From CALINB01 sp938045325 (lineage in GTDB: Bacteria; Pseudomonadota; Alphaproteobacteria; Rhodospirillales; CALINB01), in the NCBI GenBank assembly GCA_038114465.1, contig JAYNQW010000011.1, positions 48,836-112,835 of the forward strand: a DNA stretch of 64,000 bases, in the 5' to 3' direction. The notes under the pieces are model-generated. The model was not told where the DNA came from. It worked only from the letters and a program-made list of their open reading frames with translations, and ran no database searches. Positions 42,606-52,235 of the stretch are shown piece by piece (position 1 is the stretch's first letter; every line of letters starts with the position of its first letter). Made by a program: the position numbers and the translations under genes.

Positions 42606-45600
42606 GTTTTTTCTCCTTATGTGTTATCCCCTTAGAGCTTTGCGGCAGGGTAAAATGAATTGTTGCGCCTTTGCCTTTTGGCGAGGTGGCCCACATGCGC
42701 CCACCATGACTTTCAACGATGGATTGGCAAATATTGAGACCGAGACCCAATCCGCTGGATTTGGTTGTGAAAAACGGATCAAAAATTTGGCTGATTTTTT
42801 CTTTGGGGATGCCGGGCCCGGTATCGGTTACGGAAAATTCAACGTCACCGTCTTCAGTTGTTGTTGTTTTGATCGTTAAGACGCGATTTTTTGAGCCATG
42901 CTCGTTCATGGCATCGCCGCCATTTCGGATCAAATTCATCATCACTTGCTGAATTTGAATTTTATCAACATCGACTATCAGTTCGGCGGCATCATTCTCA
43001 ACGTTAAATGTAATGTCGCGTCGGTCTACATCGGTTTTGATCAAATCAAGTGCCTCATCAATAATTTCATCGATATGCAATTTTTCTTTTTTAGTTTCTT
43101 TCTTTTTGATGAAACCCCGAATTCGGTTGATGATTTGCCCGGCCCGATCGGCTTGATCCGTCACAATTTCGAGGGCCTTGCGAATGTCATTAGGGTCGGC
43201 GTTATTTTGCTCAATGCGTTGAATGCAGCCCTCGGTGTAATTCGTGATGGCAGACAAGGGTTGATTGATTTCATGTGTAAGTCCGGCAGCTATCTCTCCC
43301 AATAAGCTCAAACGCCGGCTATCGGAAATAACTTGCTGATAGTGCTGGGCCTCCTGTTCGCGTTTTAGACGCCTTGAAATATCCTGAATGATGACGATGT
43401 AACCGAATATTTTTTCCTGAGGATCGCCGATCGCCGCAAGAGCGGTTTCGGCCGGGAAGATCTCGCCGTTTTTGCGCTTATAGGTAACCTGACCGGTTTG
43501 TTATTCGCTTCTATCGTTCAGGAGAGTACGGATATGGTCACGCGCCTCGAAATCATTTTTATTTTGGTAAAGAATTTCCGTGGATTGACCGACGGTTTCG
43601 TCTTCGGTATAGCCGAACATCCTCGCGAATTCCGGATTACACAAAATGAATCCCCGTTCCATATTGGTCATTAGCATCGCGTAAGGCGCATTATTGATCG
43701 CGGCCTCGAACAAGGTTTTCTGGCGTTTGACTTCTGCTTCTGCCTGAACGACTTCAGTTATGTCGTTTTGAGTGATAATGGTGCCGCCGTCCGGTAATTT
43801 CGTTTCGGTGATGAGGCGAACAACACCTTCGGTGTTGTGGCGTATGATTGGACCTTTCGGGTTGCGGTGCTTTTCCATGCGCTCTTGGATATACTCTTCG
43901 ACCCGGCCTGCCGCGTCAGTGTTATGCCCGTTTTCGGCGTTGTGCCGGGCATCGCCTCAAAGCTCACGCCGGGCTGAATATATTCCAGGCAATGCTGATG
44001 AAGATTGCGAAACTCGTCGTTGCACATGACGAGTTTGTCGTCGGGGGAGTACAAAGCAAAACCCTCTTGCAGGCCCTCGATGGCGCCCCGGAACCGTTCC
44101 TCGCTTTGCTTTAGGGCTTCTTCGGATTGCTTTGCCTGCGAAATATCTTCCCGGATCGAACATATGGCCGGCTCGCCGTCCCATTCGATGACGAAGGTCC
44201 GTTTGCGAACCCAGAATGGCGTGCCGTCGGCTTTCTGACCCAAATGCTCGTTATCCGCTTCCACCCTGCTGCCCTTCAAGCGGTCGCGGTGAAGGTTGGT
44301 TTGGTGCTCGGGAACAGTGAGAAGTTGTGTCGTTTCAATGTTCATGAAGTCATCGACCGAGTCATACCCGTACATCTTCGCAATCGCCGAGTTTGCCATG
44401 AGGGGTTAATAGTTACGGTGGACGAAAATACCCATGGTCGATTGCTCAAAGAGAGTCCGGAACTTTGCTTCGCTTTCACGGATCGCGTTTTCGGCTTCTT
44501 TTGCTTGTGAGATGTCTTCGCGGAGCGTGCAGGTCGCAGGCTCGCCGCCCCAATCAATCACAAAAGTTCTTTTGCGGACCCAGAAATTACTACCGTCTTT
44601 TTTAATACCGAGATGTTCGTTCACGGCAACGGTCTGCTCGCCCCGCATGCGTTTTGCATTGTCATAGGAGTGGTGTTCCGGAACGGTTAGATCTTGCGTT
44701 GACTTGACGGTGAGAAATTCTTCCACCGAATCATAACCGTACATTTCGGCTGCCGCCGGGTTCGCCGTAAGCAGTTTGTAATTTCGATGTACGAAAATAC
44801 CCATTGTCGAATTTTCAAATAGGGTCCGGAAGCGTTCTTCGCTTTCCTTCAAGGCATTTTCAGCTTCTTTTGCTTGGGTAATATCTTCCCGAATTGTGCA
44901 GGTCGCCGGTTCGCCGTCCCAATCGATTAAAAACGTCCGTTTGCGGACCCAAATATTGCTGCCGTCTTTTTAATGCCGATATTCTCGGCTTCGGTGATAA
45001 CTTGCTCCCCTTTCATGCGTTTTTTGTTTTCATGAGTATGGTATTCAGGGCGCGTCAATTGCCGCGACGACGAAATATTTACAAATTCTTCAACAGAATC
45101 GTAACCATACATATCGGCAGCGGCTGGGTTTGCCATCAATATTTTGTGATTTTGGTGAACGAATATCCCCAGGTGGGATTGTTCGAACAAAGCCCGAAAC
45201 CGGTTGTTGGCTTGCTGAATTTTTGTAATATCGGAAAACGTGACGAAGACACCACCATCGTCCATGTAGTTTTCCCGGATAATGTAGCTTTTTCCGTTTG
45301 CCAAATTCCGGATGGCCGAATCAAATTTTTTCTGTTTCCGCAATTCAAGCCGCATGCGGATGAATTCTTCCTCCAATCCCTTGGCTTCGGGAAAAACGCC
45401 GCGCGATACGAAGGCCCTCAGGATCTCGCTGTGGGTCACCCCGGGAGCAATGATGTCCTTTATTTCATCGTGCAGCTCGACAAATTTGTCATTGTAAACG
45501 TCTAAGTGTTCAGTGGCATCGAATAGGGCAAATACCTCGTCCATGCTTTCTATGGCGCCACGGAACCGCTCTTCGCTCAATTGAAGGGCCTGTTGCGATT

Positions 45601-46756
45601 AAAGGCGCTCGGAGATATCCGTGATATTCATTAAGATCATGGGCCGGTGGTCGAGTTCGATCATACTGGCCGATAATTCTACCGGCAGCAGCACACCGGA
45701 CTTCGTTGAACAATGAAGCTTGTCGGTTTGGGCGGAGCCTTCGGATTGAGCCGTTGCCAAAAATTGTTTGACCTGCTTGATGTCATTTGGGTGAATGTCG
45801 GCAATGGTCAGCGTTTTAAAATCCGAGCTGTCATAGCCTAATAAATTGACGGCTTGATTGTTGAACTGGATGATTTTGTTTTTCTTGGGATCGATCACGA
45901 GAATTACGTTGTTTGAATCGTCAAACAACGTTCTAAAACGGTTTTCACTGTCCATAAGGGCTTGTTCGGCGATTTCGCGTTCTAAAACCTCTCGTTCGAG
46001 GAGCGTACTTTTGAGGCGATTGACTTTTCCTCTACGATCCAAGGTTGTGAATTGGTCCTCCATGATGTGATCGGCGCGGCGAACGATGATCATGAGAATG
46101 CCGTAGAGTGAGCCGAATGTCATTAACAGCCCGAGTATTGCCAGGAACGTTTTCTTCCAGATTAATGCAACAAGATGTGAACCGTCCGTGACGATTTCGA
46201 TAATGGCCTCAACCTTACCGGGCGTTCTGCTGATAGGGATAAGGCTTTTGATTAAGCACTCTTGATCTGTCTTCTTAAAAAAGGATTTCTTCATATGCCG
46301 GTGAACAAATTTCGTCGTTGCTTTGCCGGCGCGGGCGTCTTTAAAGGACGAATCGTCTTTATTGCTGAAATTGCCGATATTCTTGATGTTATCGGCGTAA
46401 ACAATCAGGCCGTTTAAATTATAAATTTTAAATTGAGCGGCCGGCAGGTCGACGGTTGCCATTTTGAGCAATTCACGGACCTCTGCCGTTATGTAACTTT
46501 CTTTGAGATATGACGCGTCTTGTTTCGATGCGCTTAGGAGATTATCGGCAAAGTGAGGCCAAATCGAATTGGCAATGCTTCTTGAAAGAAACCTATCTTC
46601 TTGATTTTTGTGCTCTATCACCTCGTGTTCGGCATTAAGGTGGAATACAACGGATAAGATTATCGTAACGACCGTAATCGCTGCGGCACTCGCTATGGAA
46701 AAATAGCGTGTGATGTAAAAAAGCTTTTTTGGCTTTTTTTTGAGAAGCCCCGTCAT
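42595..46756 (-). pseudogene. Multi-PAS sensor histidine kinase, broken at five places
   Basis: The six reading-frame pieces make one kinase of about 1385 residues. The order is: N-terminal helix (FSIASAAAITVVTIILSVVF), periplasmic sensor, second helix near LAILGLLMTFGSLYGIL, coiled coil, about seven PAS domains, then HisKA (GEIAAGLTHEINQPLSAITN) and HATPase_c (NLIRNGGDAMNEHGSK, TDTGPGIPKEKIS, GLGLGLNICQSIV). In-frame TAA codons interrupt it at 45599-45601, 44406-44408 and 43501-43503. Frameshifts lie near 44966 (a T-run of five where the neighbouring repeat has six) and near 43950. The catalytic core remains open from TTG at about 43311 and could in principle be made alone. The downstream regulator is intact. 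Confidence 0.85.
44056..45161 (-). repeat. Three tandem PAS-encoding repeat units of 369 bases
   Basis: Three consecutive PAS units share GIFVH, MYGYDSV and (in the second and third) WVRKRTFVI motifs. Corresponding bases occur at 44424 and 44793, exactly 369 apart, and at 45161, 368 further on. The one-base shortfall is the frameshift deletion near 44966. The units arose by recent internal duplication of a 123-residue module. Confidence 0.8.
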
Positions 46757-46912
46757 CGTTGTATCCGGTCTGATGGCCCTGTTTATGCCTGTTCACGACA
46801 CCGTGAAGAATAGGCCGGGATAATGATTTCGGATACTTGTGGTTAACCGAAGGGATATTGTGGTTTTCCCTTAGAAGCGCCTGAGAAACCTGACGTGATT
46901 TGTTGTAGGGGC

Positions 46913-47122
46913 TTATAAGCGGGGGTCGGACTTGATTTGTTCATCAAAATCCGGAATTCGAGCGCGTAGCCCGGCAAAGTATTCTTCCCGGGTAAAGGCA
47001 TGGTTGCAGACCATGCATTCCATCGGCCCGAAGGGCTCCTGGAACGGGTCAAATTGGCCGGTCGACTTATTTTGCGCTTCGCCGCAGTCGGGGCAGGGGA
47101 TGGGGACGAGTCGGATCGGCAT
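46913..47122 (-). CDS. Small zinc-ribbon-like protein
   Basis: The 69-residue protein begins MPIRLVPIPCPDCGEAQNKS and has a second cysteine pair in PMECMVCNHAFTREEYF, so two CxxC knuckles that probably bind zinc. The C-terminus is acidic and helical. I do not recognise a family. It lies on its own between the kinase remnant and the divergent molybdopterin-oxidoreductase fragment. A GGAG-like motif is present before the ATG. Confidence 0.55.
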   Translation of the reverse strand: MPIRLVPIPCPDCGEAQNKSTGQFDPFQEPFGPMECMVCNHAFTREEYFAGLRARIPDFDEQIKSDPRL

Positions 47123-47294
47123 GGCTGTTTTCTCCTGATGCCGTAACCTTAGGCCATTGATAAACGGCTGTCACGCTGCGGTTTGCGCAACCTTACCCAA
47201 GCCTTTATATTGGCGGCGCAATCAATTTCCCTATTGGTTCGCGTATCTCGTCAGTTTTCTACTGCCGATTTTACGGAAATTCGGAGGAGTGCCC

Positions 47295-47683
47295 ATGTCA
47301 GACGAAGACTTGGAAGGCGAATTCGTTCTCGGCTGGCCGCAGAAAAAGCGCCTCAAGCACATCAAAGCACCGATGCCGACGGACCCTTGAAGACGGGCAC
47401 TCATATGATCCGTGGGCTTGCCTGGTCGGGAGAAGGGGCCATCACCCGGACCGAGATCAGCCTTGATGGCGATCAAAGCTGGCAGGACGCGCATTTGGAA
47501 TATTCGCCGGACCGTTGGCTGTGGAAACGGTGGTCTTATCGTCGGGATGCTGAGCCCGGCAAATACGCGATCATGGTACGCGCCCATGACGAAGCGGGCC
47601 GCGTTCAACCCGCGGTTGACTGGAATTATCAACTCAAGCATTTTAACGGTATTATTCCGACCGATATTGAAGTCACCGATTAA
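47295..47683 (+). pseudogene. Remnant of a SoxC/sulfite-oxidase-type molybdopterin protein
   Basis: The second half encodes a Mo-co dimerisation domain end: THMIRGLAWSGEGAITRTEI, SLDGDQSWQDA, then AHDEAGRVQPAVDWNYQ and NGIIPTDIEVTD. The N-terminal catalytic domain, about 250-300 residues in intact enzymes, is missing. The first part (ATG 47295, GGAGGAG upstream; MSDEDLEGEFVLGWPQKKRL) is in another frame and stops at 47388-47390, so there is also a frameshift near 47385. It appears to be a truncated, decayed gene just upstream of etfB. Confidence 0.65.
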
Positions 47684-47716
47684 ACCCAACCCGAAACCAA
47701 AGAAGAAGATTTCACC

Positions 47717-48535
47717 GTGCATATACTCGCCTGTATTAAGCAAATCCTCGATCCCGAAATCGCCACGACGGTGTTCCGGGTGAGCGAGGAAAAGAAACAA
47801 GTCGTCGAAATCCCCGGCATGTCACCGGTTATCAGTCCTTTCGATGCGCAAGCTGTCGAAGCGGGCATGCGCTTGAAGGAGGCTGACCCGGAAAACATTA
47901 AACTTACCGTGGTGACCATGGGCGGCGAGGGCGCGCGGGCGATCCTTAAGCAAGGTCTCGCCATGGGGGCCGATGAAGCGGTGTTGCTCGCCGATCCGGT
48001 TTTCGAAGGGGCCGATGCGGTTGCGACCGCGCGCACGCTGGCGGAAGCCGCGAAAAAACTCGGCGCCGAGGGAGATGATGTTGATCTCATTATTACCGGC
48101 CGGCAGGCCGCCGATGGTGATGTCGGTGTGGTCGGTTTGGGGATCGCTGAGTTGTTGAATATGCCCGCCGTGACGTTCGTGCGCGATCTCAAGCTTGATG
48201 GCGGGAAGCTTGTTGTCGAGCGGATGCTCGAAGATGGCTATGAAACCATCGAAACGCCGCTACCCGCTGTCATCACCATTGCCCACGAACTCGGCAAGCC
48301 GCGCTATACCTCTTTGCGCGAAACCATGAAGGCGGCACGCAAGCCGACGCAGGCCTGGAAGGCCGGTGATTTGGACATCGATGAAGGGCAAATCGGCGCC
48401 AACGGCGCGCACCGGGTGCTCGAGCGCCTGTTCGTGCCGGTCACGGATATCGAATGCGAATTCATCGAAGCGGAATCGGCCCAGGCGGTCGCGGCTCAGC
48501 TTGCGCAGAAACTCAAAGACGCGGAGTTGATCTAA
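47717..48535 (+). CDS. etfB: Electron transfer flavoprotein beta subunit
   Basis: The 272-residue subunit binds AMP and forms, with EtfA, the FAD-containing carrier between dehydrogenases and ETF:ubiquinone oxidoreductase. It begins MHILACIKQILDPEIATTVF from a GTG codon and shows ISPFDAQAVEAGMRLKEA, TVVTMGGEGARAILKQGLAM, ADEAVLLADP, ITGRQAADGDVGVVG and LPAVITIAHELGKPRYTSL. It is slightly longer than the usual 250 residues. Its TAA overlaps the etfA ATG. Confidence 0.95.
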   Translation: MHILACIKQILDPEIATTVFRVSEEKKQVVEIPGMSPVISPFDAQAVEAGMRLKEADPENIKLTVVTMGGEGARAILKQGLAMGADEAVLLADPVFEGADAVATARTLAEAAKKLGAEGDDVDLIITGRQAADGDVGVVGLGIAELLNMPAVTFVRDLKLDGGKLVVERMLEDGYETIETPLPAVITIAHELGKPRYTSLRETMKAARKPTQAWKAGDLDIDEGQIGANGAHRVLERLFVPVTDIECEFIEAESAQAVAAQLAQKLKDAELI

Positions 48536-49515
48536 TGGCAAAAAATATTCTGGTCATTGCCGAAATCGAAAACGGCGCACCTTCGGCGCTCACGCTCGAG
48601 ATGCTGGGTCTTGCAAACGAACTTAACGACGGTGCCGCCGTGCATGCCGTCGTTCTCGGCCATGGTATCGACGGAATCGGCGAAACCCTAGTTTACCATG
48701 GTGCGGATCATGTGCATGCCGGCGACCATGAGAACTTCGCGCCGTATATGGCGGATGCCTGGCTGCCGGATGTGGTGAAACTTGCGCAAGATACCGATCC
48801 GGATGTGATCTTGTGTGCCCATTCCAACATCGGCTGGGACTTGGCACCGCGTCTAGCGTTTCGTCTGAATACCAGTGTCGCGACCGGTTGCGAAGCCGTC
48901 GAGCGAGAAGGCGATAAAGTCCTCATGACCCGGGCCTGCTACGGCGGCAAGGCGCGCGAACAGGTTTCGTTTACATCATCGCCTGCCATCGCCACGGTGA
49001 AGTCCAAAACCCAGGAAGCGCTGAAGGAAGATTCTTCGCGTTCGGGCGAGGTCGCGGCGATTTCTTCGGTTCTGGAGGATAGCGATATTCGCGCGCGGGT
49101 TGTCGCGCAGCATCGCGAGCAAGAAGAGGGCGTGCGGCTCGAAACCGCGAAAACCGTGGTCGCCGGTGGCGGCGGTCTCGGCGGGCCGGAAGGCTTTACG
49201 GTCGCCAAGGAACTGGCCGATCTGTTGGGTGGCGCGATCGGCGCTTCCCGGGTCGCCGTCGAACTCGATTGGTGTCCGCATTCCTGGCAGGTGGGCTTGT
49301 CCGGTAAAACGGTCGCGCCGGATCTCTATATCGCCATCGGCATTTCCGGCGCGGGCCAGCACATGGCGGGTTGCGCGAATTCCGGCAACATCGTCGCCGT
49401 CAACCCGGACAAGGATGCCGCGATTTACCAGTTCGCGACATACGGAATTACGATGAGCTACGAGGAAGTCATCCCCGCGCTGATCGAGGAAATCAAGATG
49501 CACAAAGGGTCTTAA
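48535..49515 (+). CDS. etfA: Electron transfer flavoprotein alpha subunit
   Basis: The 326-residue subunit has the N-terminal MAKNILVIAEIENGAPSALT and the C-terminal FAD domain: VVAGGGGLGGPEGFTVAKEL, LLGGAIGASRVAVELDW, QVGLSGKTVAPDLYIAIGIS, GAGQHMAGCANSGNIVAVN and AAIYQFATYGI. The canonical SR motif is present as GASRVAV. It overlaps etfB by one base. The longer frame upstream overlaps etfB and is not used. Confidence 0.95.
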   Translation: MAKNILVIAEIENGAPSALTLEMLGLANELNDGAAVHAVVLGHGIDGIGETLVYHGADHVHAGDHENFAPYMADAWLPDVVKLAQDTDPDVILCAHSNIGWDLAPRLAFRLNTSVATGCEAVEREGDKVLMTRACYGGKAREQVSFTSSPAIATVKSKTQEALKEDSSRSGEVAAISSVLEDSDIRARVVAQHREQEEGVRLETAKTVVAGGGGLGGPEGFTVAKELADLLGGAIGASRVAVELDWCPHSWQVGLSGKTVAPDLYIAIGISGAGQHMAGCANSGNIVAVNPDKDAAIYQFATYGITMSYEEVIPALIEEIKMHKGS

Positions 49516-49520
49516 CGGCT

Positions 49521-49655
49521 ATCCTTCGAGACGCTCCTTTCAGTCGCTCCTCAGGATGAGGTGGCTTTTTCCCTCATGCTGAGGAGGCCGCCCTTTCGCT
49601 GGTGAACCTTATCCGGGGCGCTGTCGAAGAAAAGGCGGCCGTCTCGAAGCATGAC
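49521..49655. repeat. Palindromic intergenic repeat element
   Basis: The outer arms ATCCTTCGAGAC (49521-49532) and GTCTCGAAGCAT (49641-49652) are complementary at 11 of 12 positions. Inside lie GCTCCTCAGGATGAGG and CCTCATGCTGAGGAGG, which also pair. The combination of TTCGAGAC ends with CCTCATCCTGAGGAG-like cores is a familiar dispersed intergenic repeat of alphaproteobacteria. It sits between etfA and mnmA and would fold as RNA. Confidence 0.75.
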
Positions 49656-49712
49656 AGCTGGGCTTTGCCAGCCTTTCCTTGTGGGCGGAGCCGAAATGCT
49701 TATATTTCGGGT

Positions 49713-50837
49713 ATGAACAGCCTGGGTATCGATAAAAATCCGGAAGAGACACGCGTCGTCGTCGCCATGTCGGGCGGCGTGGACTCGTGCACGACCGCGG
49801 CCCTGATGGTCGAGGCGGGCTACGATGTGGTTGGTATCACGTTGCAGCTTTTCGATTACGGCAAAGCCAAGGGCAAACCGGGGACCTGTTGCGCGGGCCA
49901 AGACATATATGATGCCCGCCGGGTCGCCGATACGCTGGGCATTCCCCACTACGTATTGGATTACGAAGACCGTTTTCGCGAAGACGTCGTCGAAACGTTT
50001 GCCGATACGTATTTGGCCGGCGAAACGCCGATCCCGTGTGTCAGCTGCAATCAGACCGTGAAGTTCCGTGACCTGTTGGCAACGGCGAAAGACCTCGATG
50101 CCGATGCGCTGGCGACGGGTCATTATGTTAAACGCGTCATGGGGCCACACGGTGCCGAGCTGCACCGGGCGAAGGACCTTACGCGCGATCAGAGTTACTT
50201 TCTTTTTGCGACCACGCCTGATCAGCTCGATTTTTTACGCTTTCCCTTAGGCGGCCTTGATAAAACCGAAACGCGAAAACTTGCCGATAAGTTCGCGCTG
50301 CCCGTCGCCGATAAGCCGGACAGCCAGGATATTTGTTTCGTGCCGACCGGGTCGTATGCCGATGTGGTGGCCAAGCTGCGCCCGGGCGCGATTGATCCCG
50401 GCGACATCGTCGATCTTGATGGCAATGTCATCGGCAAACACGACGGGATCATTAACTACACGGTCGGGCAACGCCGCGGCCTCGGCATCGCGCACTCGGA
50501 GCCTTTATATGTAGTGAAATTGGAGCCGGAAACCCATCGCGTGATTGTGGGGCCGCAGGAAGCGCTGTTATGCGGCCGGCTTTCCGTGCGTGATATTAAT
50601 TGGTTGGGTGATGGTGATTTGCCGGAAGACGGCCTCGATGTGACGGTCAAGCTCCGTTCAACCAACGAGCCGGTCGCGGCGAAGGTTTTTGTGAAAGACA
50701 ATCATTTTGCCGATGTCGAATTAGTCAAACCGCAAGCCGGTGTCGCGCCGGGTCAAGCGTGCGTGATGTACGACGGCGAGCGTGTCCTCGGCGGCGGCTG
50801 GATCATGCGCGAGCCGGTTAAAGCGCAAGCGGCTTAA
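49713..50837 (+). CDS. mnmA: tRNA-specific 2-thiouridylase MnmA
   Basis: The 374-residue enzyme thiolates U34 of tRNA-Lys, -Glu and -Gln. The PP-loop is VVVAMSGGVDSCTTAALM. The catalytic cysteine pair is in ETPIPCVSCNQTVKFRD and SQDICFVPTGSYAD. ATGHYVKRV, KDLTRDQSYFLF and NYTVGQRRGLGI are family motifs. The start is ATG 49713; a seven-base-pair hairpin (49691-49710) lies between GGAG at 49687 and the ATG. Sulfur would come from one of the cysteine desulfurases. Confidence 0.95.
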   Translation: MNSLGIDKNPEETRVVVAMSGGVDSCTTAALMVEAGYDVVGITLQLFDYGKAKGKPGTCCAGQDIYDARRVADTLGIPHYVLDYEDRFREDVVETFADTYLAGETPIPCVSCNQTVKFRDLLATAKDLDADALATGHYVKRVMGPHGAELHRAKDLTRDQSYFLFATTPDQLDFLRFPLGGLDKTETRKLADKFALPVADKPDSQDICFVPTGSYADVVAKLRPGAIDPGDIVDLDGNVIGKHDGIINYTVGQRRGLGIAHSEPLYVVKLEPETHRVIVGPQEALLCGRLSVRDINWLGDGDLPEDGLDVTVKLRSTNEPVAAKVFVKDNHFADVELVKPQAGVAPGQACVMYDGERVLGGGWIMREPVKAQAA

Positions 50838-50864
50838 TTCCGTTTGAATAAGTAAGAAAAAATT

Positions 50865-52229
50865 ATGTCCGTTTCTTTAACGTTTCTCGGGGCGGTCGGT
50901 ACGGTCACCGGCTCAAAATATCTGCTTGAAACGGATTCTAAAAAAATCCTGATCGATTGCGGTTTGTTTCAAGGGTACAAGCAGCTCCGCCTGCGTAACT
51001 GGAGCCCGCCGCCGGTCGATCCCCAATCGGTCGATGCCGTCGTGCTGACGCATGCTCATATCGATCATTCGGGATATCTGCCACTGTTTGTACGGCGCGG
51101 ATTTCGAGGCAAGGTTTACTGCACACCGCAGACCCGCGACCTCTGCCAGATTTTACTGCCCGACAGCGGCTATTTGCACGAACGCGATGCCGAGTTCGCC
51201 AATCAGGAGGGTTTCTCAAAGCACCATCCCGCATTGCCGCTTTATACGGCGAAGGATGCGAAAAAATCGCTCAAGCATCTTCGTCCTGTTTCATTTGAAA
51301 AAGATTTCGAATTGACCGGCGGCATTACGCTTCGCTTCCTGCCGGCTGGGCATATTCTCGGTGCCTCAATCGTGCGTTTCGCGATCAATGGTCAGTCGAT
51401 CGTGTTCTCGGGCGATCTCGGGCGTTCGAACAATGCGATCATGGCGGCGCCGGCAACGGTTCAACACGCGGATTATTTGGTCGTCGAATCGACCTACGGC
51501 GACCGGCTTCATGAAAATATCAATCCCCAGGACCGGCTCGCCGACATCATCAATCGCACGGCCGGGCGCGGCGGCACGGTTTTGATTCCGGCGTTTGCCG
51601 TCGGGCGCGCGCAGGAGCTCCTGTTTCATTTGCATCATCTTAAGGTTGAAAAACGAATTCCTGATCTGCCGGTTTATCTCGACAGTCCCATGGCGATTAA
51701 TACGAGCGATGTCTTTTGCGAACATGTCGGGGCGCATAAATTATCGGACAGCGATTGCCGCGAAGTGTTCGGTGACGCGAAATATGTGCGCAGCGTCGAT
51801 GAATCGAAGGCACTGGACCAAAACGGTTTTCCCAAGGTAATCGTCTCGGCAAGCGGCATGGCGACCGGTGGGCGGGTGTTGCATCATCTGAAGCATTTCG
51901 TGACTGATCCGCGCAATACGATTTTATTTTCAGGCTATCAGGCGGGCGGCACGCGCGGGGCGGCGATGGTGAGGGGTGCGGAAACCGTGAAAATTCACGG
52001 CCGTCATATTCCGGTGAAAGCGGAGGTGGACAACTTGTCCATGCTCTCGGCGCACGCCGATGCCGACGAGATCATGGCCTGGCTCGGGCGGTTTCAGGAG
52101 CCGCCACGCCGGACGTTCGTGACCCACGGTGAGCCGGAAGCCTCGGACGCCTTGCGCCATCGCATCGAAGAGGAATTGGGCTGGGCGTGTACCGTTCCCG
52201 AATACAAAGAAAACGCCGTGTTGGAATAG
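50865..52229 (+). CDS. Metallo-beta-lactamase/beta-CASP RNA-processing nuclease
   Basis: The 454-residue protein is of the CPSF73/Ysh1-like bacterial family. It has the zinc motif VVLTHAHIDHSGYLPLF, RFLPAGHILGASIVRF, VFSGDLGRSNN, the beta-CASP segment KVIVSASGMATGGRVLHHL, and the C-terminal histidine motif FVTHGEPEASDAL. Homologues act as RNA exo- or endonucleases in the cytosol; the bacterial substrates are not settled. It follows mnmA by 27 bases and converges on the MmgE/PrpD gene. Confidence 0.9.
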   Translation: MSVSLTFLGAVGTVTGSKYLLETDSKKILIDCGLFQGYKQLRLRNWSPPPVDPQSVDAVVLTHAHIDHSGYLPLFVRRGFRGKVYCTPQTRDLCQILLPDSGYLHERDAEFANQEGFSKHHPALPLYTAKDAKKSLKHLRPVSFEKDFELTGGITLRFLPAGHILGASIVRFAINGQSIVFSGDLGRSNNAIMAAPATVQHADYLVVESTYGDRLHENINPQDRLADIINRTAGRGGTVLIPAFAVGRAQELLFHLHHLKVEKRIPDLPVYLDSPMAINTSDVFCEHVGAHKLSDSDCREVFGDAKYVRSVDESKALDQNGFPKVIVSASGMATGGRVLHHLKHFVTDPRNTILFSGYQAGGTRGAAMVRGAETVKIHGRHIPVKAEVDNLSMLSAHADADEIMAWLGRFQEPPRRTFVTHGEPEASDALRHRIEEELGWACTVPEYKENAVLE

Positions 52230-52235
52230 TGCCGT

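Noticed and set aside
42595..43311. Treating the kinase core as an independent intact gene
   Set aside because: The sequence before it continues in the same frame with the linker and PAS domain of the larger kinase, and the only start is an internal TTG; I describe it as part of the broken gene.
44894..45505. 203-codon plus-strand frame opposite the kinase remnant
   Set aside because: It mirrors PAS-coding sequence on the other strand and has no recognisable start or domain.
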